The notes under the pieces are model-generated. The model saw nothing but the letters and a program-made list of their open reading frames with translations. It made no database searches and was not told the DNA's origin. From assembly GCF_936943645.1 (NCBI RefSeq), contig NZ_CAKZJO010000082.1, positions 95,398 to 159,397 on the forward strand: DNA of 64,000 bases, given 5' to 3'. The DNA is from an uncultured Bradyrhizobium sp. (GTDB taxonomy: Bacteria; Pseudomonadota; Alphaproteobacteria; Rhizobiales; Xanthobacteraceae). Of this stretch, positions 32,384 to 41,265 are shown in pieces (the first letter of the stretch is position 1; each line of letters starts with the position of its first letter). The position numbers were made by a program, and so were the translations under genes.

Positions 32384-32644
32384 TTGAGCACGGAGATACC
32401 GCAATCCACTTCCCAACCCGGAATGGCCGAACGTGCCATGGATACGGCCGCGGACGTCTCTCGCACGATCGGTGAAGTCGCCGGTGGTCTGCACGCAGCG
32501 GTCGACCGTCTGACCTCCGCAGTCGAGGAGTCGCGGAAACCCGGCGGAGCTCTCGCCACGGTCGCAGCGATCACGCGCGAAGCGCCGCTTGCGAGCCTCT
32601 TCGTCGCGTTCCTTCTTGGCGTATCGGTCGCGCGGCGGCGCTAG
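32384..32644 (+). CDS. Small membrane-tethered helical protein (86 aa)
   Basis: An 86-aa protein. An N-terminal helix with DTAADVSRTIGEVAGGLHAAV and LTSAVEES, then a C-terminal hydrophobic stretch PLASLFVAFLLGVSVARRR: the layout of ElaB/DUF883-like ribosome- or membrane-associated stress proteins. TTG 32384 has GGAGG eight bases upstream, so a TTG start is likely; ATG at 32423 is the alternative. Confidence 0.6.
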   Translation: MSTEIPQSTSQPGMAERAMDTAADVSRTIGEVAGGLHAAVDRLTSAVEESRKPGGALATVAAITREAPLASLFVAFLLGVSVARRR

Positions 32645-32661
32645 AAGCGACGTGACATTCC

Positions 32662-35406
32662 TCAGGCAGCGCTGACAGCCCCGAGCTCGGCCCCCAGGAA
32701 CTGCGTTTCAAAGACCTGCGCCGGCATCGGACGGCCGAAGAAATATCCCTGCCCTTCCTCGCACCCCATGCTGACCAGGAAGTCGGCGGTGGCGCGGTCC
32801 TCGATGCCCTCTGCCACGACGGTGAGGCCGAGCTGCTTGCTGAGGCCAATGGTCGAGCCGACGATGGCAGCATCGTCGGAATTGGAGAGCAGACCGGACA
32901 CGAACGACCGGTCGATCTTGAGCCCGTCGAGCGGAAACTTCTTGAGATAGCTCAGGCTCGCATAACCGGTACCGAAATCATCGAACAGGACCCGGACGCC
33001 GAGCTCCTGAATCCGCTTGAAGATGGCGAGCACGCGGCTTTCGTCCTGCAGCAGGATATCTTCCGTGACTTCGATTTCGAGAAGAGATGCGGTCAGTCCC
33101 GTCGCTTCGAGCAGCGCCGCGACTGACTGCGCGAGGTCGCCGGATTGAAGCTGCGAGGGCGAGAGATTGATCGCGACCCGCACGTTGCTGCCGGACAGCT
33201 CCCACGCGCGCGCCTGACGGCAGGCGGTCTCCATCACCCAGTTCGCGATCCGCTCGGACAGAGCCGAGCTGTTGACCACCGGCATGAACTCTCCCGGGGA
33301 GACATAGCCGCGCACGGGATGTCGCCAACGGATCAGCGCTTCGGCCCCGACCAGGCTGCCGTCGATCAGGCGGACCTGGGGCTGGTAGAACAGCTCGAAC
33401 TCGCCCCGATCCGCCGCCAGCGCCAGCTCGCTCTCCAGCGTCAGCCGGTTCTCCAGCTCCTGCCTTATCGCGGCCTCGAAGAGCACATGGCTGCCCCGCC
33501 GCGTCGCCTTGGCACGGCTCAGCGCCAGATGGCCGTTGCTCAGGAGCTCGTCGGCGTTGTGTCCGCCTTCGGGATAGACTGCAACTCCGATGCTGATCCT
33601 GACGCGGTGCTGCCGCGCACCCGTCGCAAGCGGCGCTTCGAACGCCTGCACGATCCGCTCGGCGAACGCCGCGATCGGTTCGCCGGCCTCTGCACAGTCG
33701 AGCGCGATGGCGAATTCGTCGCCGCTGAGCCGGGCAACGACCGCCTTGCCATCGACTTCGATCCGGAGACGCTCGGCGACGGCCCGCAGCACGAGGTCGC
33801 CGGCTGCATGCCCAAGCATGTCGTTGATCTGCTGGAAGCCGTCGAGCCCGATCACGAGCAATGCGACCTCGCGAGGCTGTCGCTCTGCGTCCGCAATCAT
33901 GCCCACCAGCCTGGCATGCAGCGTGTTGCGATTGGCAAGACCGGTCAGCGCGTCGTGTTCGGCAAGATATTTGATGCGTTCGGCTTCGCGCTTGCGGACC
34001 GAGATGTCGCGCAGGATCGCGCCGTATTGAAAGCCATCCGTTCCCTGCCAGCCCGAAAAGCTCGCCTCGACCGGGAAGGTTTCGCCATTCTTGCGCCGGC
34101 CCTCGAACTCGACGACGACCGCCCCGCCTGGAACGAGCAACGCCTGGCGCGCGGCGTCGTGCATGGAGGGGGTCGCGCCGCCCTCCGCCGCAGGCACCGC
34201 GCACAGCGTCTCGAACGGCCGGCCGATCATCTCGGCCGGCGTGTAGCCGAAGATCGCACTGGCGCCGGGATTCCAGACCGTGATGCGGTGATTCTCGTCG
34301 GTACAGACAAGACCGTCGCCGAGCGACATCGCGATCCGGTGAAAGCGGCTCTCGGCGATGCGTCCGAGCAGACCACGAAAATCGATCTCGTCCAGCGCAA
34401 TCGCGGTCAGATAGGCGACAATGGCAATGTGCAGCAGCGATGTGTCGATGACGAGCGACCATCTTGCCTGCACCAGCGCTGCGGCGAGCTCGATAGCCAC
34501 GCCGGCGCCGACGAGGACTACGACGCGAATTCCCGGTGCGAGGCGACGCCACGAATACATCATCAAGAGGCAGATCACGCCCAGGCCCAGGATCATGCCA
34601 ATGTCGGAGGTCCAGCGCAGCGTCCGTCCCTGAAGGATCGATTCCGCAGCCAGCGCCTGGAGCACCGGCCCCGAAACGATCTTGCCGTTGGGAACGCTGA
34701 AGCGGTCGCCAAGCTCGAGCGCGGTGGCGCCGACGATGATCTTCTTGTCTCTCAGCCTTTCGAGCGCCACGGCATTGCCGCGCAGCGCGTCGACATAGGA
34801 GACAACAGGAATGGAGGCCGCACGAATGCTGAAATCGATCAGGAAAGGTGGCCGTCGATTGGCGTCCTTCCCGGCCAGCACGACGGCCATCGACGGCATC
34901 ACGGCGTCGCCGAGCTTCTCGCCGAACGGATAGCGGCGAACGAGCCCGTCGGATTCGACGGCGACGTTCACGACGGCCGGCCAGGACTGGTTGCTGAACG
35001 GCTTCAAGGGGCGATTGATGTGGGCCGCGCCACCATTCGGCATCGGCTGCTTGAAGGACGGCAGGATGGTCGAGCCGCCGACCTCGCGAAGGGCCTTGAC
35101 GAAGGCCTCGTCGGAAGCGGTATCCGACGGCGTGCTGAAATCGATGTCGAAGGCGATGTCGCCCGCTCCCGCCGCCGCAAGGCCGTGCAACAGCTCCGCG
35201 TGCAGTCGGCGCGGCCAGGGCCACACTCCGATCTGCTCGATGGACGGCGCGTCGATGGCCACCACGACGATTTCGCCGCTGGCCTCACGCGATTGCCAGG
35301 CGAACCGCAGATCGGTGAGCGCGTTGCGAAGCGCACCATGCCATCCCGTGGACAGCACGATCGCAAGCGCGATCACGACTAGGATATGCGGCCGATGGCG
35401 TCTCAC
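32662..35406 (-). CDS. CHASE2-PAS-GGDEF-EAL membrane protein
   Basis: A 914-aa protein. It has a membrane helix (8-24), an extracytoplasmic CHASE2 domain (about 30-265, AFDIDFSTPSDTASDEAF, VVNVAVESDGLVRRYPFG), three helices (270-350), a PAS domain (about 360-470), GGDEF (about 480-640) and EAL (about 655-900). The GGDEF signature reads SGDEF (ARLSGDEFAIA), so cyclase activity is uncertain. The EAL part keeps GAEALIRW, the ITEV-like EIEVTEDIL, DDFGTGYASLSYLK and AEGIEDRA and looks active. It lies 61 bp downstream of the FecR gene on the same strand, probably co-transcribed. Confidence 0.9.
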   Translation of the reverse strand: MRRHRPHILVVIALAIVLSTGWHGALRNALTDLRFAWQSREASGEIVVVAIDAPSIEQIGVWPWPRRLHAELLHGLAAAGAGDIAFDIDFSTPSDTASDEAFVKALREVGGSTILPSFKQPMPNGGAAHINRPLKPFSNQSWPAVVNVAVESDGLVRRYPFGEKLGDAVMPSMAVVLAGKDANRRPPFLIDFSIRAASIPVVSYVDALRGNAVALERLRDKKIIVGATALELGDRFSVPNGKIVSGPVLQALAAESILQGRTLRWTSDIGMILGLGVICLLMMYSWRRLAPGIRVVVLVGAGVAIELAAALVQARWSLVIDTSLLHIAIVAYLTAIALDEIDFRGLLGRIAESRFHRIAMSLGDGLVCTDENHRITVWNPGASAIFGYTPAEMIGRPFETLCAVPAAEGGATPSMHDAARQALLVPGGAVVVEFEGRRKNGETFPVEASFSGWQGTDGFQYGAILRDISVRKREAERIKYLAEHDALTGLANRNTLHARLVGMIADAERQPREVALLVIGLDGFQQINDMLGHAAGDLVLRAVAERLRIEVDGKAVVARLSGDEFAIALDCAEAGEPIAAFAERIVQAFEAPLATGARQHRVRISIGVAVYPEGGHNADELLSNGHLALSRAKATRRGSHVLFEAAIRQELENRLTLESELALAADRGEFELFYQPQVRLIDGSLVGAEALIRWRHPVRGYVSPGEFMPVVNSSALSERIANWVMETACRQARAWELSGSNVRVAINLSPSQLQSGDLAQSVAALLEATGLTASLLEIEVTEDILLQDESRVLAIFKRIQELGVRVLFDDFGTGYASLSYLKKFPLDGLKIDRSFVSGLLSNSDDAAIVGSTIGLSKQLGLTVVAEGIEDRATADFLVSMGCEEGQGYFFGRPMPAQVFETQFLGAELGAVSAA

Positions 35407-35467
35407 TCCGATCCTCCCGCGCGCCCGCTACGTTGGGCGCGCCCCCTCGTCCCCTCAGGAAACCGCC

Positions 35468-36706
35468 TCAGCGTCGGCCGTAGGCGTGACCATGGCCGTT
35501 GCTGCCGTTGCCGCCGCCATTGCCATTGCCGTTACCGTTGTTGCCCTTGCCGTTGCCGGTGGCACCACTGTTGCCGTTGCCGTTGCCGTTGTTGCCGTTG
35601 CCGTTGTTACCGGAATTGCCATTGCCGCCAGCGTTTCCGTTGTTGCCGCCGGAGCTGTCGCTCGACGAACCGGCTGTCGCTGCCGCGATGGCCGCGCTCG
35701 ACGAACTGCTGCTGCCAGCCGTTGCAACACCGCTTGTCGTCACCGCGGTCTGGACGGTGCTGTTGGATGCTGTCGTGCTCGCATTGCTGTCGCTCCAGAC
35801 CGTCTCGGTACGGATGTTGGCGTTCGCGTTGCGCACCTGGCCGGGAGCCACCCCGCCATGGGCGAGTCCGCGCGTGACCTTATGGACGTTCAGCTTGACC
35901 TCGCCGAGCGAGCTCGAGATGCGCACGACGCCGGTGTTCGGAGCATGACGTCCTGCCGCCTGATGCGCCTGCTTCAGCGCGCCGGCCACCTTGCTCCCCT
36001 TGTCGATCGGGCCGAGCGCGTGGATCGCATGGCCGTTCGCCGCATTGCGCGGCGCGGTCAATCCCGATTTCGGCACGGGAATGCGCTCGATGCTCGACGC
36101 CCGCGGCTTGCCCTGCTCGATCGCATTGAACGACCCGGCGCCGCTCAGGCTGAGACCGGGCTTGCCGTGCTCGAACGCCGTGGCCGCCTGCCCCTTCATG
36201 ACCTGGGCAATCTGCCCCGTCCTGAAGTCGGAGACCTCGACCTGGCCGCGCAGCACGCCGACCTTGGTGCTGCCTGCCCCCACCGTGACGCTGAACTGCG
36301 TTCCCTTCACGACGGCGGCGAGATAGGGCGTCTCGACCTCGAAATGCTTGACGTTGCGCTTCTCGACCTCGAGCAGGATCGATCCCGCCTGCTGGATGAT
36401 CGTGGTCGACAGACCCTCCTTCTTCTCGGCCGGCAAGCCGACCACGGAGTTGGGAGAGATCAGAATCGTTTCCTCGCCGCGGACGAGCAGGACACGTCCA
36501 TTGCGCCCGGTACGAATGGTATCGCCTGGCTTCAGCGTCCCTTCCTGGCTCAACGACACCTGCTGCGCGCCGTTCGTTGCAAGCCAGACCTCGCCCGACG
36601 ACTTGCTGACCGACCAGGCCCCGTCATCGGCGGCAGATGCGCCGGAGGCCGTTCCCAGGATCAGCGCGGCCAACAAGGCGCACCGCATTCCAATCTTGCC
36701 GAACAT
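35468..36706 (-). CDS. FecR-domain protein with Gly/Asn-rich C-terminus
   Basis: A 412-aa exported protein. Signal peptide 1-25 (cleavage near ASA); a FecR-type periplasmic domain about 45-165 (LKPGDTIRTGRNGRVLLVRGE, then TPYLAAVVKGTQFSVTVG); a basic middle; and from about 335 a Ser-rich run and then a Gly/Asn-only region (GNNGNGNGNSGATGNGKGNN and similar) ending HGHAYGRR. No FecI-type sigma factor is adjacent, so this is the FecR plus CHASE2 pairing rather than an iron-uptake anti-sigma. Divergent from the TpsB-type gene. Confidence 0.85.
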   Translation of the reverse strand: MFGKIGMRCALLAALILGTASGASAADDGAWSVSKSSGEVWLATNGAQQVSLSQEGTLKPGDTIRTGRNGRVLLVRGEETILISPNSVVGLPAEKKEGLSTTIIQQAGSILLEVEKRNVKHFEVETPYLAAVVKGTQFSVTVGAGSTKVGVLRGQVEVSDFRTGQIAQVMKGQAATAFEHGKPGLSLSGAGSFNAIEQGKPRASSIERIPVPKSGLTAPRNAANGHAIHALGPIDKGSKVAGALKQAHQAAGRHAPNTGVVRISSSLGEVKLNVHKVTRGLAHGGVAPGQVRNANANIRTETVWSDSNASTTASNSTVQTAVTTSGVATAGSSSSSSAAIAAATAGSSSDSSGGNNGNAGGNGNSGNNGNGNNGNGNGNSGATGNGKGNNGNGNGNGGGNGSNGHGHAYGRR

Positions 36707-36837
36707 GACGATCCCTCAGTCCGCGTGACAGCCAAGCCTGAGGGGTATCCGAAATCACTCAAGATAGAATTAGCGGGAAGCGACCAGCGGAGCGGCCGGA
36801 TTAACCAATCATTGACCATAAAAATCTATGAAAAATC

Positions 36838-38634
36838 ATGCGCCTAACGAAGCCTTACCGCCGCATGGCAATTCCTCCGTGGAACTACGGGGAAGGCTCC
36901 GCTGCGCACGCTGGGAAGAGGCATCTCATTACCGCGCTGACGGCGTTGCTACCGATTTTCATCGGAGTTTCCGAGGCGCTCGCCCAACAGGCCAACCAGC
37001 CCGGGTTCGATCCGCGCCAGCCCGAGAAATACTTTGAAAACCAAACCGAGCGGGAAACGCTGAGCCGGCCGCCGGTCAGGCTGCCGACGGTCGGCCAGCC
37101 CAACACCGGTGGCGATACCAAGCCGCAATTCGTGCTGCGCGGCGTCAACGTCAGCGGCGCCCACGCCATCTCCCGCGATCGCATTGCCGCGGTCTATCAA
37201 CCCTATCTCGGCAAGAAGGTCTCGCAGGCGGATCTCGCCGGGATCGCCGGTTCGATCAGCGATCTCTACCGCGCCGGCGGTTTCCACCTGAGCCGGGCGA
37301 TCGTGCCGCCGCAGGACATTGCCGACGGCCAGGTCCGGATCCAGGTGATCGAAGGCGCCATCGTGCAGGTCGAGCTGAAAGGCGACGGCGCCGAACAGTT
37401 CGGTGTCAGGCCGATGCTGGGGCCGGTTCTGGCGGAGCAACCGTCGCGCCTTCCGACGCTGGAACGCCAGCTCTTCCTCATCAACGGCAGGCCGGGCGTT
37501 CGGATCACCGATAGTGCTCTGGAGGAAATCGGCGGCACCTCCGGCCGCTTCCGTCTCATCCTCTCCCTGAAGACATGGCACGTGTTCTCCTCGTTCGGCC
37601 TGGACAATCTCGGATCATCCTCGGTCGGACCGTGGCAGACCTACGCCACCGGCGCGTTCAACTCCTACCTCGCCCCTGGAGACACGCTGGCGGTCAACCT
37701 GTCGACCATTGCCAACGATCCTCGCCAGCTCGGCTTTGCGCGCCTGTCCTATGACACGCCCGTCGGCGTCGATGGTGTGCGCCTCGGCGCCTCCGTGCTC
37801 TACAGCGCGGTCAGGCCGGGCGATCTCCGCCGCCTCGACAGCGACATCACGACGACCGAGGCCTTCGAACTGCGTGCCAGCGCCGTTCCGCTGCAATCGC
37901 AATCCTCCACGCTCACGCTGACTGCGGCCACGACCTTCAGCAATGTATCCGAGCACGACCTTTACGGCCCCTGGTACAACGACCACATCAGGACGGCGAG
38001 CCTGACCGCCGACTATCGCCTGCAGGATTCCTTCGGCGGCACCAGTTTCGCGACGCTGACCTATCGCCAGGGCCTCGACGTCTTCGGCGCTTCGCATTTC
38101 GACGACGATCTGTTGTCGCGCGACGGCGCCTCCTCGAACTTCTCGGTGCTGAATCTCTGGTTCACGCGTTACCAGACGATCAACGATGCCTGGTCGCTCA
38201 AGCTCGCTGCGGCGAGCCAGACCGCGTCGCGGCCCTTGTTCACCTCGCAGCAGTTCTATCTCGGCGGCCTGGCCTTCGGCCGCGGCTATGGCGCAGCCGA
38301 GATCAGCGGCGATAACGGCCTTGCCGGCTCGCTCGAACTGCGTTTCGACCAGAAGCTCAATTTCCGCTACTGGACCGGCTATCAGCTCTACGCCTTCGGC
38401 GACGCCGGCGCCGTCTGGAACGACGGCTATCGCCTGAGCGACGGCCTGTCGCTCACGTCGGCCGGAGCCGGCGTGCGCTTCTTCCTGCCGGACGATCTGC
38501 AGGCCGATCTCGGCGTGGCCGTTCCCCTGAGCTACCGGGCGCCGGACAACGAGCGCCGCAGCCCCCGCTTCCTGTTCACATTGTCGAGCGCGTTCCGGCT
38601 CTGCCCCGAACGCGGCAGGTCGGGCTGCCTCTAG
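36838..38634 (+). CDS. TpsB-type outer-membrane transporter (ShlB/FhaC family)
   Basis: A 598-aa protein. An N-terminal export segment (ITALTALLPIFIGVSEALAQ, about 30-50), a POTRA domain (about 98-175: FVLRGVNVSGAHAISRDRI, VSQADLAGIAGSISDLYRAG) followed by a second, degenerate POTRA region and a 16-strand barrel (about 230-598), with FGRGYGAAEISGD and the closing ...FLFTLSSAFRL. This family exports large TpsA adhesins or hemolysins, but no TpsA gene is next to it. ATG 36838; shares its upstream region with the divergent FecR gene. Confidence 0.85.
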   Translation: MRLTKPYRRMAIPPWNYGEGSAAHAGKRHLITALTALLPIFIGVSEALAQQANQPGFDPRQPEKYFENQTERETLSRPPVRLPTVGQPNTGGDTKPQFVLRGVNVSGAHAISRDRIAAVYQPYLGKKVSQADLAGIAGSISDLYRAGGFHLSRAIVPPQDIADGQVRIQVIEGAIVQVELKGDGAEQFGVRPMLGPVLAEQPSRLPTLERQLFLINGRPGVRITDSALEEIGGTSGRFRLILSLKTWHVFSSFGLDNLGSSSVGPWQTYATGAFNSYLAPGDTLAVNLSTIANDPRQLGFARLSYDTPVGVDGVRLGASVLYSAVRPGDLRRLDSDITTTEAFELRASAVPLQSQSSTLTLTAATTFSNVSEHDLYGPWYNDHIRTASLTADYRLQDSFGGTSFATLTYRQGLDVFGASHFDDDLLSRDGASSNFSVLNLWFTRYQTINDAWSLKLAAASQTASRPLFTSQQFYLGGLAFGRGYGAAEISGDNGLAGSLELRFDQKLNFRYWTGYQLYAFGDAGAVWNDGYRLSDGLSLTSAGAGVRFFLPDDLQADLGVAVPLSYRAPDNERRSPRFLFTLSSAFRLCPERGRSGCL

Positions 38635-38789
38635 GCCCCCCGGTCGTTTGCGCAAGTTGCTTCGACATGCGGCCCTTTTGCGCCCTTGCTCACAGAGTTG
38701 CCTAAATTTAATCCCGTAACCTGCGCACGGTCGCTCGATCCGGGAGTTCCCAATGACCATGTTCAGCCAAACGTGATTTGAGACCAATC

Positions 38790-39620
38790 ATGAAGCGGGT
38801 GCTTGCAATCCTGGCGTTTCTTTGCGTCCTCGGCGTCGGGGAGTATTTCCTCGTCAGCCGGCTCGCGATCCGCCACGAGACCTTGGCGCTTTTCGACGCC
38901 TCGCGGCAGCGGCCGATTTCGGTCGAGTTGGCGGTGCGGCGTGATTACGAGACCAAGGCCAATCTCGGCCTCTGGAAACTTCCGCTCGCCATCATCAGCA
39001 ACGGCAACACCGTCAAGGCCACCGAATATTCCTTCCTGGCCAACGTGCTCGCCGCGCGCGGTTATCTGGTTGCCAGCATCCAGCAAGACCTGCCGAGCGA
39101 CCCGCCCCTGATGACCCATGTCGGCCAGCAATATGTCGGCCGGCGCGAGGTCTACATCCGCTGCGAGGCCAACATCCTGTTCGTGCTGGACCAGCTGCGG
39201 AGACAGCAGGAGAACGTCGATTACGACCACATCACCCTCGTCGGTCACTCCAACGGCGGCGATGTCTCCATGTATGTCGCCCATCAGCACCCGGAGCTGG
39301 TGTCGAAGGTGATCACGCTCGACAATCTGCGAGTCCCCTTCGTGCTCAGCGACGGCATGAAGATCCTGTCGTTCCGATCGAAGGACCCGCATTTCGTGAC
39401 CGATCCCGGCGTGCTGCCGACGCCGGAAGAGGCCAAGGCGCGCGGCATCGACATCATCCACACCGGCGCCCAGCACACGGAAATGAGCGATCGCGGCCCC
39501 AACTCGGTCAAGGAGAAGATCCAGGAAACGCTCGACCGCTTCCTGCGCGACAGCGCCAGCAGCGCGCTGGCGCCGGCCGACACGAAAAGCCCGATGATCA
39601 TGAATCCGGGCGATTATTAG
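38790..39620 (+). CDS. Alpha/beta hydrolase, membrane-anchored
   Basis: A 276-aa protein with an N-terminal signal or anchor helix (VLAILAFLCVLGVGEYFLV). The nucleophile elbow is GHSNGG with Ser154; candidate acid in TLDNLRV and His in GAQHTEMSDRG. The strand/helix order (YSFLANVLAARGYLVASIQQ) fits lipase/esterase or dienelactone-type hydrolases acting outside the cytoplasm. Substrate unknown. Confidence 0.8.
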   Translation: MKRVLAILAFLCVLGVGEYFLVSRLAIRHETLALFDASRQRPISVELAVRRDYETKANLGLWKLPLAIISNGNTVKATEYSFLANVLAARGYLVASIQQDLPSDPPLMTHVGQQYVGRREVYIRCEANILFVLDQLRRQQENVDYDHITLVGHSNGGDVSMYVAHQHPELVSKVITLDNLRVPFVLSDGMKILSFRSKDPHFVTDPGVLPTPEEAKARGIDIIHTGAQHTEMSDRGPNSVKEKIQETLDRFLRDSASSALAPADTKSPMIMNPGDY

Positions 39621-39696
39621 CCGAAATTCGCTTTGCGGCAGATCAAGGCGCCTCCGAGACGGCAGGCTACAAAGCCCTATGGCCTCGGAGAGACAC

Positions 39697-39933
39697 GTGT
39701 CCAACTATATCGAAAGTCTTGATACGAAGGGTCTCGACACCACGAGTCTTGACACCACAAGCCTTGATATAAGAAGTCTTGATATAGGAAGTCTTGATAA
39801 AGGAAGTCTTGGCCTGCCCGCGGCGAGAATGCCGGCATTCTTACGGCATCTTCATCGTTCGGCCCGCAAGCTGCTGCGGTCGATCATCGCTCGTATTGAT
39901 CTCTCGCAATTTCCGGGATCGTGCTGCGGATAG
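39697..39933 (+). CDS. Small protein with five-residue repeats
   Basis: A 78-aa protein. It reads SNYIESLDTKGLDTTSLDTT and continues SLDIRSLDIGSLDKGSLG, six perfect 5-residue units of the form (S/G)LDxx, followed by a basic helix (FLRHLHRSARKLLRSIIARI). GGAGAG lies four bases before GTG 39697. The repeat resembles, but does not match, the pentapeptide-repeat consensus; structure and function unknown. Confidence 0.5.
   Translation: MSNYIESLDTKGLDTTSLDTTSLDIRSLDIGSLDKGSLGLPAARMPAFLRHLHRSARKLLRSIIARIDLSQFPGSCCG
39715..39811 (+). repeat. 15-bp tandem repeat (six units plus part)
   Basis: Units of AGTCTTGATATAGGA type, each 15 bp so in frame with the coding sequence. The last three full units are nearly identical and AT-rich compared with the surroundings, which suggests recent expansion. 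Confidence 0.85.
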
Positions 39934-39968
39934 AAATGCGGCCGCAACGAATGCATGAAGGTTACCCT

Positions 39969-40286
39969 ATGCGCCAGCATTTGAGACGAATTGGCCTGCT
40001 GCTTGCCGTAACCTCCGGCGTCGGCTCCTCGGCAGCGCTCGCGGCCGATGCCGATCACGGTGCCGACCTCGCCAAGCGCTGGTGCGCAAGCTGCCATGTC
40101 GTCGCGAACGGCCAGACCCAGGCGAGCGCCGACGTCCCCTCCTTCGCTTCCGTGGCGCGCAAGCCGGACTTCAGTCCGGAGAGGCTCGCTTTCTTCCTGC
40201 TCGATCCGCACCCGAAGATGCCGAACTTCCCCTTGAGCCGGACCGAAGCCGGCGACATCGCGGCTTACATCGCGACGCTGCGTTAA
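39969..40286 (+). CDS. Small c-type cytochrome
   Basis: A 105-aa class I cytochrome c. Signal peptide 1-26 (cleavage near ALA), heme-binding CASCH (Cys39, Cys42, His43) and axial Met84 in HPKMPNFPLS. ATG 39969 follows GAAGG. A periplasmic electron carrier; no oxidase or dehydrogenase is adjacent, so its partner is unknown. Confidence 0.9.
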   Translation: MRQHLRRIGLLLAVTSGVGSSAALAADADHGADLAKRWCASCHVVANGQTQASADVPSFASVARKPDFSPERLAFFLLDPHPKMPNFPLSRTEAGDIAAYIATLR

Positions 40287-40380
40287 AGCATGATCCGGAC
40301 CCGAAGGGCCTCGTTAGCGCAAAGTGCGAGGCAGTTTTCCGGGAGGACATGCGCAAACAACAACCCAGAGCGCGATGACG
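40287..40380. repeat. Intergenic repeat with GCATGATCCGGA-type arms
   Basis: After the cytochrome stop, GCATGATCCGGACCCGAAGG and later TTTTCCGGGAGGACATGC form imperfect inverted arms around GCGCAAAGTGCGAGGC. This matches in type the short rhizobial intergenic repeat with TTTTCCGxxxxGATCATGC ends. No gene. Confidence 0.5.
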
Positions 40381-40599
40381 GTCCATCCAAGTCTCATCGC
40401 GCGTGAGTCGCGCGCCGGGCACGGCACCTGCCAAAAATGCAAATCCCTGCCGGAGGACCGACAGGGATCAGCAAAAGAGATGACGGACGACGAATGACCT
40501 CATTCGGTGGTCAGTCAAAGGATCTGCGCCAGCATCGAAGTTCGGATCTCCACGCCGCGCAGGTTCAATCTTGCGAGGACGCCGTGTGCCGGCCGCAAA

Positions 40600-40941
40600 T
40601 CAGGACTTACCCTTGCCCGGTTGCATGAGACTGCCGGTCATCTGCCGCATGTGATCTCCGGCACTGGTGAACTGGCTGCGCAGGAAATCGGACTGGATTC
40701 GCATCGCTTCCTGAAGGTCGGTGGCGTGAACCAGCTTGCGCGCATGCTCGAACGCCGACTTCATATTCTGCTCGGTGAAAACCAGCGCCTGCTTCGACAC
40801 CTCCGTCCCCGCGCCCGGAACGGTCGACATCGACTTGCTCGCGGCTTCGAAAAACATGCCGAACGCCTTTTCGGCCTGGTCAATCGTCTTCTCGGCCAGG
40901 TCGCGCAGTTCGGCCGGAACTTCGAGCTTCGGTTCGATCAT
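40600..40941 (-). CDS. Phasin family protein
   Basis: A 113-aa helical protein of the alphaproteobacterial phasin type: a LAEKTIDQAEKAFGMFFEAA helix, then VSKQALVFTEQNMKSAFEHA and LVHATDLQEAMRIQSDFLRS, the usual phasin spacing. It coats polyhydroxyalkanoate granules or binds membranes. ATG 40941 follows GGAGG. A hairpin at about 40443-40470 (ATCCCTG/CAGGGAT) may end its transcript. Confidence 0.85.
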   Translation of the reverse strand: MIEPKLEVPAELRDLAEKTIDQAEKAFGMFFEAASKSMSTVPGAGTEVSKQALVFTEQNMKSAFEHARKLVHATDLQEAMRIQSDFLRSQFTSAGDHMRQMTGSLMQPGKGKS

Positions 40942-41079
40942 GGTCGCACTCCTCCCGTTTTCCCGACTGAATACCACACTTGCTGGATCGCCTTCCAGCG
41001 GCCAGCATCGGGGAAACCTCGCCGGCGGACCGGCTCCGGCAGGAAATCGGAAGAAAGGACGTGAGGCCGGACGGCCGGA

Positions 41080-41265
41080 TCAGGACAAGGGGTGCTCGGG
41101 AAGAGCTTCTTCGGTGGCGAGGTCTTCGACCAGCTTGATGACCTCGAAACGCTGTCGAGGCGCGAGCTTCAGGAACGCGCGGAGCAGGCGCAGACTTTCG
41201 ACCGTGCCGCTCGCGGGCGCGCCGAGTCTGAGGTGCAGTTCAGCCGCGAAATTGACGTTCTTCAT
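41080..41265 (-). CDS. Small protein (61 aa)
   Basis: Starts MKNVNFAAELHLRLGAPASG; a helical C-terminal half (ESLRLLRAFLKLAPRQRFEV then IKLVEDLATEEALPE). ATG 41265 follows AGGTGCGAG. No family recognised. Confidence 0.55.
   Translation of the reverse strand: MKNVNFAAELHLRLGAPASGTVESLRLLRAFLKLAPRQRFEVIKLVEDLATEEALPEHPLS

Noticed and set aside
33145..35382. A 745-codon plus-strand frame
   Set aside because: Antisense shadow of the CHASE2-GGDEF-EAL gene; no domain, biased composition.
35500..35650. Gly/Asn-coding low-complexity DNA considered as a satellite or insertion
   Set aside because: It is in frame as the natural C-terminal tail of the FecR-domain protein and no unit boundary is sharp.
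39715..39811. Short tandem repeats considered as a CRISPR array
   Set aside because: Units are 15 bp with no spacers and are in frame with a coding sequence; no cas genes nearby.
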